This document shows positions 8,094 to 17,796 of a stretch of 64,000 nucleotides of DNA, in pieces. The translations under genes and the position numbers were made by a program. The stretch covers positions 496,001 through 560,000 of the forward strand of contig NZ_CAMZOF010000004.1 in the NCBI RefSeq assembly GCF_947331435.1, read 5' to 3'. The stretch is from Pelagibius sp. Alg239-R121 (GTDB lineage: Bacteria > Pseudomonadota > Alphaproteobacteria > Kiloniellales > Kiloniellaceae). How positions within the stretch are numbered: the stretch's first letter is position 1; the number at the start of each line of letters is the position of its first letter. Under the pieces are notes generated by a model. It was given only the letters and a program-made list of their open reading frames with translations, did not search any database and was not told the DNA's origin.

Positions 8094-9467
8094 ATGGCTG
8101 CGGGAACGCAAGGCGATAAGCAGGGAAGCCATAAGAACGGGGATAAGCGCCGCCGGCTTTTTCAAAGCCTCTGGGCACAGATCGCCATCATTGCACCTGC
8201 GCTGGTATTGGTGATCGCCGGTTTCGTCGTAGCCTATCAGTTCGTCGGACCGCCGCCGCCCGATCGGATTGTTATGGCAACCGGGTCGGAAAGCGGTGCC
8301 TATCATGCCTTCGGAAAGCTTTATGCGGAACGCTTTCGCGAAGAAGGGATCGAGCTGGTCTTGAAGACCTCGGCAGGGTCCAGCGAGAACCTGGCGCTTC
8401 TTGCCGACGACAAGGCCGAGGTGCCTGTTGCTTTCATGCAAAGCGGGATCGGCAGGCCAGAGGATTATCCTGAACTGACCTCGCTGGGCAGCGTTTACTA
8501 CGAGCCACTCTGGGTTTTCGTCCGGGCCGAAGGGCAACCCCGGCGTCTGACCGAACTCGCCGGCCTGCGTGTAGCTGTCGGTGCCGACGGCAGCGGCACC
8601 CGCGCGGTTGCACTCGCGCTGCTGGCCGACAACGGCATTACAGATGAAACCGCTGATCTGGTTCCGATCGGTGGTGCGTCGGCTGAAAAAGCGCTGTTGT
8701 CGGACGCCGTTGATGCAGCCGTCTTCGTGACCTCGGCGACTTCGCCACGCATTCGGACCCTGCTTGCTGCGCCCGGTATCGCACTGATGAGTTTCGAGCG
8801 TGCCGACGCCTACGTCCGGCGCAATGACTATCTGTCAAAAGTCCTCTTGCCGAAGGGAACGGTCGATCTGGCAGTAAATCTGCCCGCGGAAGACAAGGTC
8901 TTGCTGGCTCCGACCGCAACAATCGTCACCTCGCCGGCCCTTCATCCGGCGCTGGCCGATCTGCTGCTGCTGACCATGCGTGATGTGCATCGCGGTGGCG
9001 GACGCCTGGAGAAACCGAGCGCCTTTCCCACCGGCAATTTCGTGACCTATCCCCTGGAGCCGGCGGCCCAGCGCTTCTATGACGAAGGCCCCCCGTTCCT
9101 ACAGCGTTATCTTTCTTTCTGGGCGGCCAATCTGATCGACCGTCTCAAGATCCTGCTGTTGCCGCTGCTGACGCTGCTCTATCCACTGTTCAAGGTGCTG
9201 CCGCCGACATACAGCTGGCGTATGCGCTCCAAGGTGAACCGCTGGTATAAGGACCTGCAGGCCCTGGACGACAAGCTGCGCGCCGACGCGATCTCCCGCG
9301 AAGATGCCACCGCGCGCCTTGATCAGATCGAGCAGTCGGTCGAACAGGTCTCGGTACCGGCCGGTTTTGCCGCCAGCGCCTACACCCTGCGCCTGCACAT
9401 CGATTTCCTCCGCCGCAAGGTCGAGGACGCGCCCAGCGACGAAGACGACGCGGCGGTGGTGGGTTAA
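8094..9467 (+). CDS. TAXI family TRAP solute-binding protein with membrane anchors
   Basis: 457 residues. A cationic N-terminus and one hydrophobic helix (about 28-50) precede a TAXI-type binding domain that opens MATGSESGAYHAFGKLY and continues with LKTSAGSSENL and VAVGADGSGTRAVAL. After this domain (to about 340) comes a second hydrophobic stretch (roughly 350-370, LLLPLLTLLYPLF) and a charged cytosolic-looking tail with a coiled-coil flavour. Normal TAXI proteins are soluble periplasmic receptors for a fused TRAP permease. No TRAP permease is nearby, and the extra C-terminal anchor suggests a sensor or orphan receptor. The ligand is unknown. Confidence 0.86.
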   Translation: MAAGTQGDKQGSHKNGDKRRRLFQSLWAQIAIIAPALVLVIAGFVVAYQFVGPPPPDRIVMATGSESGAYHAFGKLYAERFREEGIELVLKTSAGSSENLALLADDKAEVPVAFMQSGIGRPEDYPELTSLGSVYYEPLWVFVRAEGQPRRLTELAGLRVAVGADGSGTRAVALALLADNGITDETADLVPIGGASAEKALLSDAVDAAVFVTSATSPRIRTLLAAPGIALMSFERADAYVRRNDYLSKVLLPKGTVDLAVNLPAEDKVLLAPTATIVTSPALHPALADLLLLTMRDVHRGGGRLEKPSAFPTGNFVTYPLEPAAQRFYDEGPPFLQRYLSFWAANLIDRLKILLLPLLTLLYPLFKVLPPTYSWRMRSKVNRWYKDLQALDDKLRADAISREDATARLDQIEQSVEQVSVPAGFAASAYTLRLHIDFLRRKVEDAPSDEDDAAVVG

Positions 9468-9536
9468 GGGGAATTGATCCGTTTACATGAAAACGAGTTG
9501 TTACGCTGACCCCGGCGCTGTCAGGCGGCACGGTTT

Positions 9537-10457
9537 TTATTTCGGCGCGGCCACGACAATCAGGCCCGCGGTGGCGATCATGGCGATACCGGCGAGCGTA
9601 ACCCCATCGGGAATCTCTGCAAAGAGCACGAAACCCCAGAGCGCTGCAAAGCCAAGATAGGCGTAGTCGAAGGTGGCGATGATCACCGGCGGGCCGAGCT
9701 GGTAGGCTTTGGCAAAGCCGATGGAAATGACGACGATCAGAGTGGCTAGCAGGGTTAGAAAGATCCAGTCTTCCGGAGTCACCGCCACCCAGGCCCCGAA
9801 AAGGAACGGGTAATTTCCGCCTGCTTCAAGCGGCTGCCAGATGGCGAGTGCTGCTGTTGCAATCAGACCGACGGCAAGCAGCGCGAAGTTCAGTGCCAGA
9901 GAGAGGGTCATGGGAGACTCGTCGGCGCATTTGCTGCGGGTGATGATGGCTGCAAGGGCATAGCAAAGGCCGGCGATGACCGGGATCAGCGCCAGCAGCG
10001 AGAAGGCTTCGCCGCCGGGGCGCAGGATCACGATCACACCGGCAAAGCCAAAAATCACAGCCAGCCAACGCCGCAATCCCACAGGTTCGCCAATCCACCA
10101 GGCCGAGAGGAGGGCGATGAATATTGGAGCGGTATAGAGGGCGGCGGCGATGACGGAGAGCTCCAGCACAGGGATTGCGGCGTAGATTGCCAGATACATC
10201 ATCGCCAGCAGCAGGGAACGCAGCGTGACCCAGGCGATGAACTTGGGCCGGGCCCCTCTTTGGCGGCGGCCAAACAGCTGAATACCAGCGAGAATCGTTA
10301 TCGCCATGAAGGAACGGATCACGTAGAGCTGCCAGAGGGGAAAGTCGGCGCTGACGTATTTCACCAGGGCGTCGGTGAAAGACATCAGAAAGACCGTCGC
10401 CACAATCGCGACGATGCCCAAAAAGACCTGTTTCTGTCGCCCTTCGTCTCTATCCAT
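9537..10457 (-). CDS. DMT superfamily transporter (EamA domains)
   Basis: 306 residues with ten predicted hydrophobic helices forming two EamA repeats, each with the usual proline/glycine-rich end such as LSAWWIGEPVGLRRW and GFVLFAEIPDGVTL. EamA/RhaT-type proteins export amino acids or other metabolites, or import nucleosides or sugars; the substrate cannot be told. The gene is divergent from a LysR-type regulator 96 bp away, a layout that usually means the regulator controls the transporter. The shared intergenic region is very A+T-rich. Confidence 0.9.
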   Translation of the reverse strand: MDRDEGRQKQVFLGIVAIVATVFLMSFTDALVKYVSADFPLWQLYVIRSFMAITILAGIQLFGRRQRGARPKFIAWVTLRSLLLAMMYLAIYAAIPVLELSVIAAALYTAPIFIALLSAWWIGEPVGLRRWLAVIFGFAGVIVILRPGGEAFSLLALIPVIAGLCYALAAIITRSKCADESPMTLSLALNFALLAVGLIATAALAIWQPLEAGGNYPFLFGAWVAVTPEDWIFLTLLATLIVVISIGFAKAYQLGPPVIIATFDYAYLGFAALWGFVLFAEIPDGVTLAGIAMIATAGLIVVAAPK

Positions 10458-10553
10458 GCTGCTACTCCCACCTCAACGAAAGCATGGATAGATCACTTCA
10501 ATTGTTTTATATAGATGGTATAAATAGTATAGAGAATTTGATAAAAACGAATA

Positions 10554-11441
10554 ATGAGAAAACTACCGATCGCTGGCCTGGAGGTGTTTTTAGCTGTTGC
10601 GGAGCATGGTTCGCTGCGGGCGGCTGCAACGGCCATTGGCGTGCGGCCACCAGTCGTCAGTCATCACCTGAAGGCCTTTGAGGAGCAGATCGGTGTCGGT
10701 CTCTACGCGCGGACGACCCGCTCGGTCCAGTTAACCGATGCCGGCCGGGCTCTGCTGAAAAAGGCCGCGCCCGCAATGATGCATCTTCATGAGGCGTTGG
10801 AGGATGCGCGCGGCGTCGGCGGAGCAAAAAAGGGCAACTTGCGGCTCACGCTGCCCTACGGCGCGTACCGTCTGTCGATTGCGCCGAAACTTGCGGCCTT
10901 TCAGCAGGCGTACCCTGAGATTCAACTCGACCTTTCCTTCAATGAGGCCTTCGTCGACATTATCGCCGAACGGTTCCACGCCGGTGTCCGGCTCGGCGGC
11001 AGCATTAACGAAGACATGATTGCCGTGCGCTTGACGCCGCCTTTGAAGGGCGCCTATTTTTCAGCGCCCGCCTATTTCGAAAAACACGGCCGCCCGGAAC
11101 AGCCGCAGGATCTGCTGAACCACAACTGCATCCGTTACCGCTACATCAATTCCAAAAGACTCTATGACTGGTGCTTCGTCGGGCCCGACGGCGAATATAC
11201 GGTCGATGTGTCGGGCGGTTTGATCGTCAACAGCTTCGAAGCGATCATGAATGCGGCCCGGGACGGTTTGGGGATCGGGCAGAACTTCCGCGCAGAGGTT
11301 CTGGAGGAGCTGGAAGCGGGAGGGTTGGAATCCGTGCTCGACGCCTATGTCACCGAGCGGCCGGGCTTCTATCTCTACTTCCCGAGAGAGAATGCACGCC
11401 TTGAACTCCTGAGGATCTTTATCGATTTTATGAAGCTCTAA
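10554..11441 (+). CDS. LysR family transcriptional regulator
   Basis: 295 residues. The N-terminal winged helix is clear (residues 5-65: LEVFLAVAEHGSLRAAATAI, then VVSHHLKAFEEQIGV and RTTRSVQLTDAGR), followed by a type-2 periplasmic-binding effector domain (about 93-292). Its wording is closest to the GcvA/AmpR-like branch, with LPYGAYRLSIAPKLAAFQ and GGLIVNSFEAIMNAARDG. It probably senses a small metabolite and regulates the divergent EamA transporter. The inducer is unknown. Confidence 0.93.
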   Translation: MRKLPIAGLEVFLAVAEHGSLRAAATAIGVRPPVVSHHLKAFEEQIGVGLYARTTRSVQLTDAGRALLKKAAPAMMHLHEALEDARGVGGAKKGNLRLTLPYGAYRLSIAPKLAAFQQAYPEIQLDLSFNEAFVDIIAERFHAGVRLGGSINEDMIAVRLTPPLKGAYFSAPAYFEKHGRPEQPQDLLNHNCIRYRYINSKRLYDWCFVGPDGEYTVDVSGGLIVNSFEAIMNAARDGLGIGQNFRAEVLEELEAGGLESVLDAYVTERPGFYLYFPRENARLELLRIFIDFMKL

Positions 11442-11450
11442 GGCAGGACT

Positions 11451-12770
11451 CTAATTTCGGCCGGGTATCCTGTGGTGCAGCGTGAGACCGCGCGCCGTGC
11501 CTTCCGCGAAGCCTTTCCAATAGCTGTGTTCGGGCTTGGGCGTGCCGTCGTCGTTAAGGGCGTGTACGCCGTCTTTCGGATCAATAACGAGTTTAAGATA
11601 GTCGGCCAATCCGGCATCACTCTTGAGGTGTTTGCCGAAAAAGGCGGTCACGAAATGCTGGGCGATATTGTTCATGCGCAGCGTGTCCCAAACCGGGTCG
11701 GCGTAATGCCTGAAGGGCGCGAATTCCAGATTCTCGACCGGCTGCCAGGATTCGACAGGCGCCGGGATCGGTGCGGCTGCATTGTGGCCGGCATGATCGA
11801 AGGTCAGCAGATAGCGTTCCGCATTGATGCTTTGCTCGAAGATTGCCCGGACACCGTCCTCGTATCCGGAAACTTCGTCCTGGTTGCCCGCCATAAAGAA
11901 AGCGGGTATCCGCATCCCGGCCAGTCCCTGTGCATCCCAGAAGCCCCTGGTCATTCCCCAGGGAGCGATGGGGACGACCGCCTTGATCCTGGGGTCCACC
12001 TGAGCTTCGTGGCTCTCGCTGCCGGCCTGATGGGCGCTCAGCGTTCTGGCAGGCGCCCCCCAGTCGTAGTCGATGCTTTTTCCGGTAACGCCGCCACCCG
12101 CGGTGATGATGGCGCCGTAGCCGCCCATGGAGTAACCGATCAGGCCGGTTTTCGACGTATCGACGATACCTGCGAGGAAATGCCCTTCTTCGACGGCGAA
12201 GCGGCTGATTTCACTTAGCACAAAGGAAACATCGCGAGGACGGTTGACCAAAGTGCTGCCGAAAGCCGCCTTGTCGCGGTAGGTGCTGTCGGTGTGATCG
12301 ATGGAGACCGTGACGTAACCCTTTGTTGCCAGATTCTCACCAAGATGGCTCATCAAGAAGCGGTTGCCGGGATAGCCGTGTGAGATCAGCACCAGCGGCC
12401 AGGATCCGCCTGTGGTCAGGGGAGGGGCGTCACGGACGGCCTTGCCCTGGAGTTCGACCTGGGTCTTGCCATCTCTGAGGAAAACCTCATAACTGCTTCC
12501 CTGGTCTTCGTTTTCAGCAAGCGCGGCCGGATACCAGACCTCCAGAGTCAGGGCGCGATCGTATCGGGGTAGCGCCTGACCGGTCTGAACCGAAAGAATG
12601 TCGATCTGATCCGGATTGACCACCTCGACGGTCCGAACGCCGATCGCGTGCGGGCCATGTGCCGCCAGCTCCGGAGCATCCGGGCGTATCTGGTCGATAC
12701 GATTACTTTCTGCCACTGCCGTTCCTGTGAGCAGTGCCCAGATGAATGCGGCGCTGATAACTGGTTTCAC
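11451..12770 (-). CDS. Secreted alpha/beta hydrolase (PAF-acetylhydrolase/dienelactone-hydrolase-like)
   Basis: 439 residues with a signal peptide (MKPVISAAFIWALLTGTAVA, cleavage about residue 20), so it is periplasmic or exported. The alpha/beta-hydrolase core shows the oxyanion strand SHGYPGNRFLM, the nucleophile elbow GYSMGGYG, a His candidate in FDHAGHNAAAP, and an intervening Asp region (NQDEVSGYEDG). The plan resembles predicted dienelactone hydrolases and platelet-activating-factor acetylhydrolases. The natural substrate is unknown. It converges on the LysR gene nine bases away and is divergent from the RNA methyltransferase at 13038. Confidence 0.87.
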   Translation of the reverse strand: MKPVISAAFIWALLTGTAVAESNRIDQIRPDAPELAAHGPHAIGVRTVEVVNPDQIDILSVQTGQALPRYDRALTLEVWYPAALAENEDQGSSYEVFLRDGKTQVELQGKAVRDAPPLTTGGSWPLVLISHGYPGNRFLMSHLGENLATKGYVTVSIDHTDSTYRDKAAFGSTLVNRPRDVSFVLSEISRFAVEEGHFLAGIVDTSKTGLIGYSMGGYGAIITAGGGVTGKSIDYDWGAPARTLSAHQAGSESHEAQVDPRIKAVVPIAPWGMTRGFWDAQGLAGMRIPAFFMAGNQDEVSGYEDGVRAIFEQSINAERYLLTFDHAGHNAAAPIPAPVESWQPVENLEFAPFRHYADPVWDTLRMNNIAQHFVTAFFGKHLKSDAGLADYLKLVIDPKDGVHALNDDGTPKPEHSYWKGFAEGTARGLTLHHRIPGRN

Positions 12771-13037
12771 GTGTCCTGCTACCTTCTCTCGCGGTTCCCG
12801 CGCCGACCGGAAGCCTTGTGCCTGAGTGCTGGCTGATTGTTTTCGCCGATATCAAAGAAAGATTCCTGAAGCTGGATGTTCTCAAAGAGCAAACTATCAC
12901 AACCGCCTTTGGGAGTGGCACCTGTTAAGTTGTGTCTTCGCGTCTCTTGCGTCCCCGGAGGGAATGGCTAATCTGCGCCAGCTTTGACGAGGCGCCTGAG
13001 ATGACGGTGCGCGCGATACAACAAGGAAGTTTAGGCA

Positions 13038-14333
13038 ATGCGGCGGAAAACGCGGCGCGGCGGTGGACGGCAGATGGAACTGACCGTCGAGACATTGGGG
13101 GCACGCGGAGATGGCGTGACACAGCTCGATGGGCGCCCGGTGTTCCTTCCGATGACCCTTCCGGGCGATCGGGTGATTGCACGGATCCAAGGCGAGCGGG
13201 GCGGCGGGCTGAAGGCCGAAGTTGTCGAGCTGCTGGAGACCGGCTCAGGCCGTGTCGACCCACCCTGCCCGCATTTCGGACCCTGCGGCGGCTGCACAGT
13301 GCAGCATCTCGATCCGGCGCCATATGGCGAATGGAAACGTGATCTCGTGGTTCAGGGACTCGAGCGGCGCGGATTCTCTGCCGACATTGTTGCGCCCCTG
13401 ATTCAAACGGCGCCCGGCAGCCGGCGACGTATGTCGCTGCGGGCTCTCAAGCAGGGCAAGAAACTGCGGCTTGGCTTTAACGGCCGGGAAAGCCGTTTCA
13501 TTGTTGATCTCGAAACCTGCCTCCTGGTTACACCCGGCTTGAGGGCATTGATCGCACCGTTACGCGCTGCCCTGTCGGCGGCACTGGCCGAGAGGGAACA
13601 GGCAGATATCGTGGTCACGGAAACGCAGACTGGTCTCGACCTTCTGATCTCCTCGGCGGCGAACCTGGATCTTCAGGCGCGTGAAAACTGGGCGGCTTTC
13701 GCCGAAGCCCAAGATCTGGCGCGCCTGTCCTGGCAGCACCCGGATGAAGAGAGTGAACCGCTGAGCGTGCGGCGAGGTCCGCAGGTCTCCTTTGGCGGTA
13801 TTGCTGTGGAGCCGGTGCCGGGCGGTTTCCTGCAACCCAGTGTCGAGGGCGAGCGGACTTTAACCGATCTCGTCATGAGCTTCGTGCCCAAGGCTGCGGA
13901 GACCATTGCCGACCTATTTTCCGGGGCGGGAACCTTCACCTTTCCCTTGGCTGCCCGGGCGCGGGTCCATGCGGTCGAAGGCGACGAGCGCTCGGTCGCA
14001 GCTCTTTGGTCTGCGGCACGGCGTGCGGATCTCGCCAACCGGATAACTGTCGAACAGCGCGACCTGATGCGCCAGCCGGTCGGTGCCGATGAATTGGAAG
14101 GTGGCGATTGCGTGGTCTTTGATCCGCCGCGGGCCGGTGCGCGGGATCAGGCGCTTGAGCTTGGGGATTCGAGCATAGCCACAGTCATTGCAGTTTCCTG
14201 CAATCCCAATACTTTTGGGCGTGATGCTCGGATTTTGGTTGATAGTGGTTATGAGCTGACCGAAGTCACTCCTGTCGACCAGTTCCCTTGGTCGGGTCAC
14301 GTCGAGTTGGTGGCTTGTTTCAAACGAAACTAA
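13038..14333 (+). CDS. Class I SAM-dependent RNA uracil-C5 methyltransferase (RumA/TrmA superfamily)
   Basis: 431 residues. An N-terminal TRAM-like beta barrel (about 12-70: TLGARGDGVTQLDGRPVFLP) is followed by a four-cysteine iron-sulfur cluster motif (CPHFGPCGGC plus a later Cys in LETCLLV) and a Rossmann methyltransferase domain. The SAM loop is LFSGAGTFTFPLA, the FDPPRAG motif is present, and the nucleophilic Cys is in VSCNPNTF. These mark the 23S rRNA m5U methyltransferases (RlmD/RlmCD type); the exact target uridine is not predictable. AGGAAG precedes the ATG. An internal start at 13074 is possible. Confidence 0.92.
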   Translation: MRRKTRRGGGRQMELTVETLGARGDGVTQLDGRPVFLPMTLPGDRVIARIQGERGGGLKAEVVELLETGSGRVDPPCPHFGPCGGCTVQHLDPAPYGEWKRDLVVQGLERRGFSADIVAPLIQTAPGSRRRMSLRALKQGKKLRLGFNGRESRFIVDLETCLLVTPGLRALIAPLRAALSAALAEREQADIVVTETQTGLDLLISSAANLDLQARENWAAFAEAQDLARLSWQHPDEESEPLSVRRGPQVSFGGIAVEPVPGGFLQPSVEGERTLTDLVMSFVPKAAETIADLFSGAGTFTFPLAARARVHAVEGDERSVAALWSAARRADLANRITVEQRDLMRQPVGADELEGGDCVVFDPPRAGARDQALELGDSSIATVIAVSCNPNTFGRDARILVDSGYELTEVTPVDQFPWSGHVELVACFKRN

Positions 14334-14363
14334 TTTTTTGAGAGCGGCCGGTCTTGCCGGCGA

Positions 14364-15446
14364 TCATCCACACTGCGCGCGGTTGCGCAGCAGGTGATCG
14401 GCCAGCACCACGGCCATCATCGCCTCGCCGACCGGAACCGCACGGATCCCCACACAGGGATCGTGCCGGCCTTTGGTGAAGATCTCGGTGTCCTTGCCAA
14501 AGATATCGACCGTCTTGCGGGGGCTGAGGATCGAGCTGGTCGGCTTGACCGCAAAGCGGACGACCACATCCTGGCCACTGCTGATGCCGCCTAAGACGCC
14601 GCCGGCCTGGTTCGAAGAGAAAGCGATCCTGTTGCCGTCCATGCGCATCTCGTCGGCGTTTTCCTCACCGGAGAACGCAGCACTGGCGAAACCGGCGCCG
14701 ATCTCGACACCCTTGACCGCATTGATGCTCATCATGGCTTTGGCCAGGTCCGCGTCCAGCTTGTCGTAGACCGGCTCGCCCAGCCCCGCGGGAACGCCGC
14801 TGGCCACTACCTCGACCACGGCCCCCAGAGAAGACCCGCTCTTTCGGGCAGTATCGAGGATATCGGCCCACTCAGCGGCGGCTCCTGCATCGGGGCACCA
14901 GAAAGGATTGTTGCCGGTTTCGACCCAATCCCATTTATCCCGGTCGATGAGGTGCGGACCCATCTGCACAAGGGCTCCACGGATGCTCACGCCGTCCTTC
15001 AGGACATGATCCAAGACTTTGCGGGCGACACCTCCCGCGGCCACACGCATGGCGGTCTCGCGGGCCGAAGAGCGCCCTCCGCCCCGATAGTCGCGCACAC
15101 CGTACTTGGTCCAGTAAGTGTAGTCGGCGTGACCCGGGCGGAACTTGTCCTTGATCTCGCTGTAGTCCTTTGAGCGCTGATCTGTGTTCTCGATGACCAG
15201 AGAAACCGGGGTTCCCGTCGTCACACCTTCAAAGACGCCTGAGAGAATTTTGACCTCGTCGGCTTCCTGGCGTTGAGTGGTAAAGCGCGACTGTCCGGGT
15301 TTGCGCGCGTTCAGCCAACCTTGCAGGTCGGACTCCTGAAGCGGCACAAGCGGCGGCACACCGTCGATCACGCAGCCGATGGCAGGACCGTGGCTTTCAC
15401 CCCAAGTGGTGAAGCGGAAGCTTTCGCCGAAGGCGTTACCGGGCAT
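14364..15446 (-). CDS. aroC: Chorismate synthase
   Basis: 360 residues, normal family length. It opens with the signature [18 protein letters not shown] and carries the FMN-binding loops ([33 protein letters not shown]) and the late [16 protein letters not shown]. AroC converts 5-enolpyruvylshikimate-3-phosphate to chorismate using reduced FMN, the last shared step of aromatic amino acid synthesis. It follows fabI on the same strand after a nine-base gap, and the pair is likely one transcription unit, as is common in alphaproteobacteria. Confidence 0.97.
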   Translation of the reverse strand: MPGNAFGESFRFTTWGESHGPAIGCVIDGVPPLVPLQESDLQGWLNARKPGQSRFTTQRQEADEVKILSGVFEGVTTGTPVSLVIENTDQRSKDYSEIKDKFRPGHADYTYWTKYGVRDYRGGGRSSARETAMRVAAGGVARKVLDHVLKDGVSIRGALVQMGPHLIDRDKWDWVETGNNPFWCPDAGAAAEWADILDTARKSGSSLGAVVEVVASGVPAGLGEPVYDKLDADLAKAMMSINAVKGVEIGAGFASAAFSGEENADEMRMDGNRIAFSSNQAGGVLGGISSGQDVVVRFAVKPTSSILSPRKTVDIFGKDTEIFTKGRHDPCVGIRAVPVGEAMMAVVLADHLLRNRAQCG

Positions 15447-15455
15447 GGGAGTGGG

Positions 15456-16295
15456 TCAGGATTGCGGGTTGAAGTTGGACAGCAAGTCCGCGAGCTGTGG
15501 CGCAGCGTCGACCGCCATCATGCCGACAACATGATAGCCCGAATCCACATGGTGAATTTCACCGGTCACGCCGCTGGACAGATCCGACAACAGATAGAGT
15601 CCCGCGCCGCCGACCTGTTCAATCGACACGTTCTGACGGAGCGGCGAGTTGTACTCGTTCCACTTCAGAATGTGGCGGAAATCGCCGATCCCCGAAGCTG
15701 CGAGGGTCTTGATTGGCCCGGCGGAGATTGCATTAACGCGGATACCCTGGGCACCGAGATCCGCGGCGAGGTAACGCACGCTCGATTCCAAAGCCGCTTT
15801 GGCAACGCCCATGACATTGTAGTGCGGCATGACTTGCTCTGCGCCGTAGTAGGTCAGCGTCAACAGGCTACCGCCCTCGTTCATCAGAGGCAGGGCACGC
15901 TGTGCGATTGCCGTAAAGGAATAGCAGGAGATATCCAGGCTGCGCAGGAAGCCTTCGCGGCTGGTATCAACGTAACGGCCCTTCAGCTCTTCCTTATCCG
16001 CGTAAGCGATTGCATGGATGACAAAGTCAATTTTGCCCCATTTTTCTTCGAGCGCCGTGAAGACCGCGTCGACGCTGGCGTCGTCGGTAACGTCGCACTG
16101 CAGGACGATGTCGGATCCAACCGATTCTGCGAGCGGTTTGACCCGTTTGGCCAGGGCATCGCCCTGATAGGTAAAGGCCAACTCCGCACCATGCGCATGT
16201 GCCTGCGCCGCGATACCCCAGGCGATCGATCGATCGTTCGCCACGCCCATGACGAGCCCGCGTTTGCCGGCCATGATCGGTTGCGAATCAGACAT
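15456..16295 (-). CDS. fabI: Enoyl-[acyl-carrier-protein] reductase (NADH), FabI type
   Basis: 279 residues with an SDR-like Rossmann fold. The FabI-specific glycine motif is GVANDRSIAWGIA. The catalytic pair is the Tyr and Lys of HYNVMGVAKAAL, with an upstream Tyr in LTYYGAE. It reduces trans-2-enoyl-ACP at the last step of each fatty-acid elongation cycle and is the classical triclosan target. GAGGAA lies just upstream of the ATG. It leads the fabI-aroC unit and is divergent from the YihY-like gene across a 199-bp promoter region. Confidence 0.97.
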   Translation of the reverse strand: MSDSQPIMAGKRGLVMGVANDRSIAWGIAAQAHAHGAELAFTYQGDALAKRVKPLAESVGSDIVLQCDVTDDASVDAVFTALEEKWGKIDFVIHAIAYADKEELKGRYVDTSREGFLRSLDISCYSFTAIAQRALPLMNEGGSLLTLTYYGAEQVMPHYNVMGVAKAALESSVRYLAADLGAQGIRVNAISAGPIKTLAASGIGDFRHILKWNEYNSPLRQNVSIEQVGGAGLYLLSDLSSGVTGEIHHVDSGYHVVGMMAVDAAPQLADLLSNFNPQS

Positions 16296-16494
16296 TCATT
16301 TCCTCACTGTAACACTACTCTTGAGAGAGGCCGCATCCTACACCAATGCCCCGGCGGGTCAAAGGCGTCGAACAGCCGCTTTTCTGCGGTCCTTGTAGGC
16401 TTTCGAGGGGGCTAAGGTCAATTGAATGAACGGAAATTAGGATTTACCGTGCTAAGGTGAAACAGTCATACACAAATTGTGAATTGGATGATCC

Positions 16495-17796
16495 ATGTCG
16501 GAGCGATTCAATCCGCTCAGGACTTTGCACTCCATGACCAGCTTGCGGCCGGTCAAAACCCTTCGGGATCTACCGAGCGTGGCGCTTTATGCAGGCAGAC
16601 GCTTCCTCAAAGACAGCTGTCCGCGCTCCGCGGCAGCTCTGAGCTATTCCTCGCTTTTGGCGATGGTACCGCTTTTGACGATCGCGCTCACGGTGCTCTC
16701 TGCATTCCCAACTTTTTCGACCGCCCGCACCGAGCTGCAAAGCATGGTCTTCAGTAACTTCCTGCCCGATGCCGGGATCGAGATCAGCGATCAGCTGACG
16801 TCCTTCATCGAAAATGCCACCCAGACCACCGGAATCGGTGTCGTCGCGTTGGCGGCCACGGCGCTTTTGCTCCTGTCCACTATTACAAGCGCCTTCAATG
16901 CGATCTGGCGGGCGGCGGACCAACGTTCACTGTTCCTCAAGCTGCTCGTTTATTGGGCCTTATTGACTCTGGGGCCGCTGCTGATCGGGGCGTCTCTGTC
17001 GTTGTCGAGCATTGGTTTCGCCATGGTCGAATGGTCGGGTATTGACGGCTATACCTCTTCATTGTTCTTCGATGTGACACGGTTTTTGCCGGCAGTCCTT
17101 TCTGCCGGTGCTTTCACCCTGCTTTATATCGTCGTGCCTTACCGGCCGGTGCGCGTACGCCATGCGCTCTTTGGTGCCGTGGTCGCGGCCTTCCTGTTCG
17201 AAGTGCTTAAAAAGGGCTTCGCGCTGTATCTCACCCATTTCCCGTCCTACCAGGCGCTATACGGTGCTTTGGCGGCCGTTCCCATTTTCCTGGTCTGGAT
17301 GTATCTCTCCTGGGCAGTGATCCTATTCGGTGCTGAGATCGCGGCTTCCTTGCCGGAATGGCGTGCAAACTCGCGCCGTGGAGAGATCTCCGGCGCCCCT
17401 GGCGCCCGGCTAGCCCTTGGACTGTCGATCCTGGCCAGATTACACAGGGCGGCACAGGACGGGCGTAAGGTGCGCGAGCTTAACCTGGTAACCGGCTTTC
17501 CGGCAGGTTTCGACGAGTTGGCCGATGTCCTGCATGGGCTGCGCAGCAACGGGTTCGTTTCACGTACCTCGGGGGCGAATTGGGTGCTTTCGCGTGATTT
17601 AAGCTGCGCAAAGCTGAAGGATTTAATGGTTTCTCTGGATCTGACCCTGGATCCTGGTGAGGGTTGGCCGGAAAACGTGGGTGAAATCATCGAGGCGCTG
17701 AGCCGGCGCGGAGACAAGTTGACGGAACAGCCTCTGGCCGAGTTGTTATCTATGGACCCGGTTGTCGAGCCGTTAAGTTTCGGGCGACCCGCGTAG
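16495..17796 (+). CDS. YihY/BrkB-like inner-membrane protein with C-terminal winged-helix-like extension
   Basis: 433 residues. Residues about 20-290 show the six-helix YihY/UPF0761 pattern, including AALSYSSLLAMVPLLTIAL, the central FNAIWRAADQRS and the late YGALAAVPIFLVWMYLSW. The remaining 140 residues are soluble and read like a small winged-helix region (LARLHRAAQDGRKVRELNLV; LADVLHGLRSNGFVSRT), as in longer YihY homologues. The historical 'virulence factor BrkB' and 'ribonuclease BN' names are not functional evidence; the role is unknown. Its last 24 bases overlap the end of convergent cbpM. Confidence 0.9.
   Translation: MSERFNPLRTLHSMTSLRPVKTLRDLPSVALYAGRRFLKDSCPRSAAALSYSSLLAMVPLLTIALTVLSAFPTFSTARTELQSMVFSNFLPDAGIEISDQLTSFIENATQTTGIGVVALAATALLLLSTITSAFNAIWRAADQRSLFLKLLVYWALLTLGPLLIGASLSLSSIGFAMVEWSGIDGYTSSLFFDVTRFLPAVLSAGAFTLLYIVVPYRPVRVRHALFGAVVAAFLFEVLKKGFALYLTHFPSYQALYGALAAVPIFLVWMYLSWAVILFGAEIAASLPEWRANSRRGEISGAPGARLALGLSILARLHRAAQDGRKVRELNLVTGFPAGFDELADVLHGLRSNGFVSRTSGANWVLSRDLSCAKLKDLMVSLDLTLDPGEGWPENVGEIIEALSRRGDKLTEQPLAELLSMDPVVEPLSFGRPA

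Noticed and set aside
11472-12218. A 248-codon plus-strand frame inside the hydrolase gene
   Set aside because: The minus-strand alpha/beta hydrolase has a signal peptide and catalytic motifs; the plus-strand frame has none.
15273-16415. A 380-codon plus-strand frame opposite aroC and fabI
   Set aside because: It lies antisense to two certain housekeeping genes and shows no family pattern; a shadow frame of G+C-rich coding DNA.
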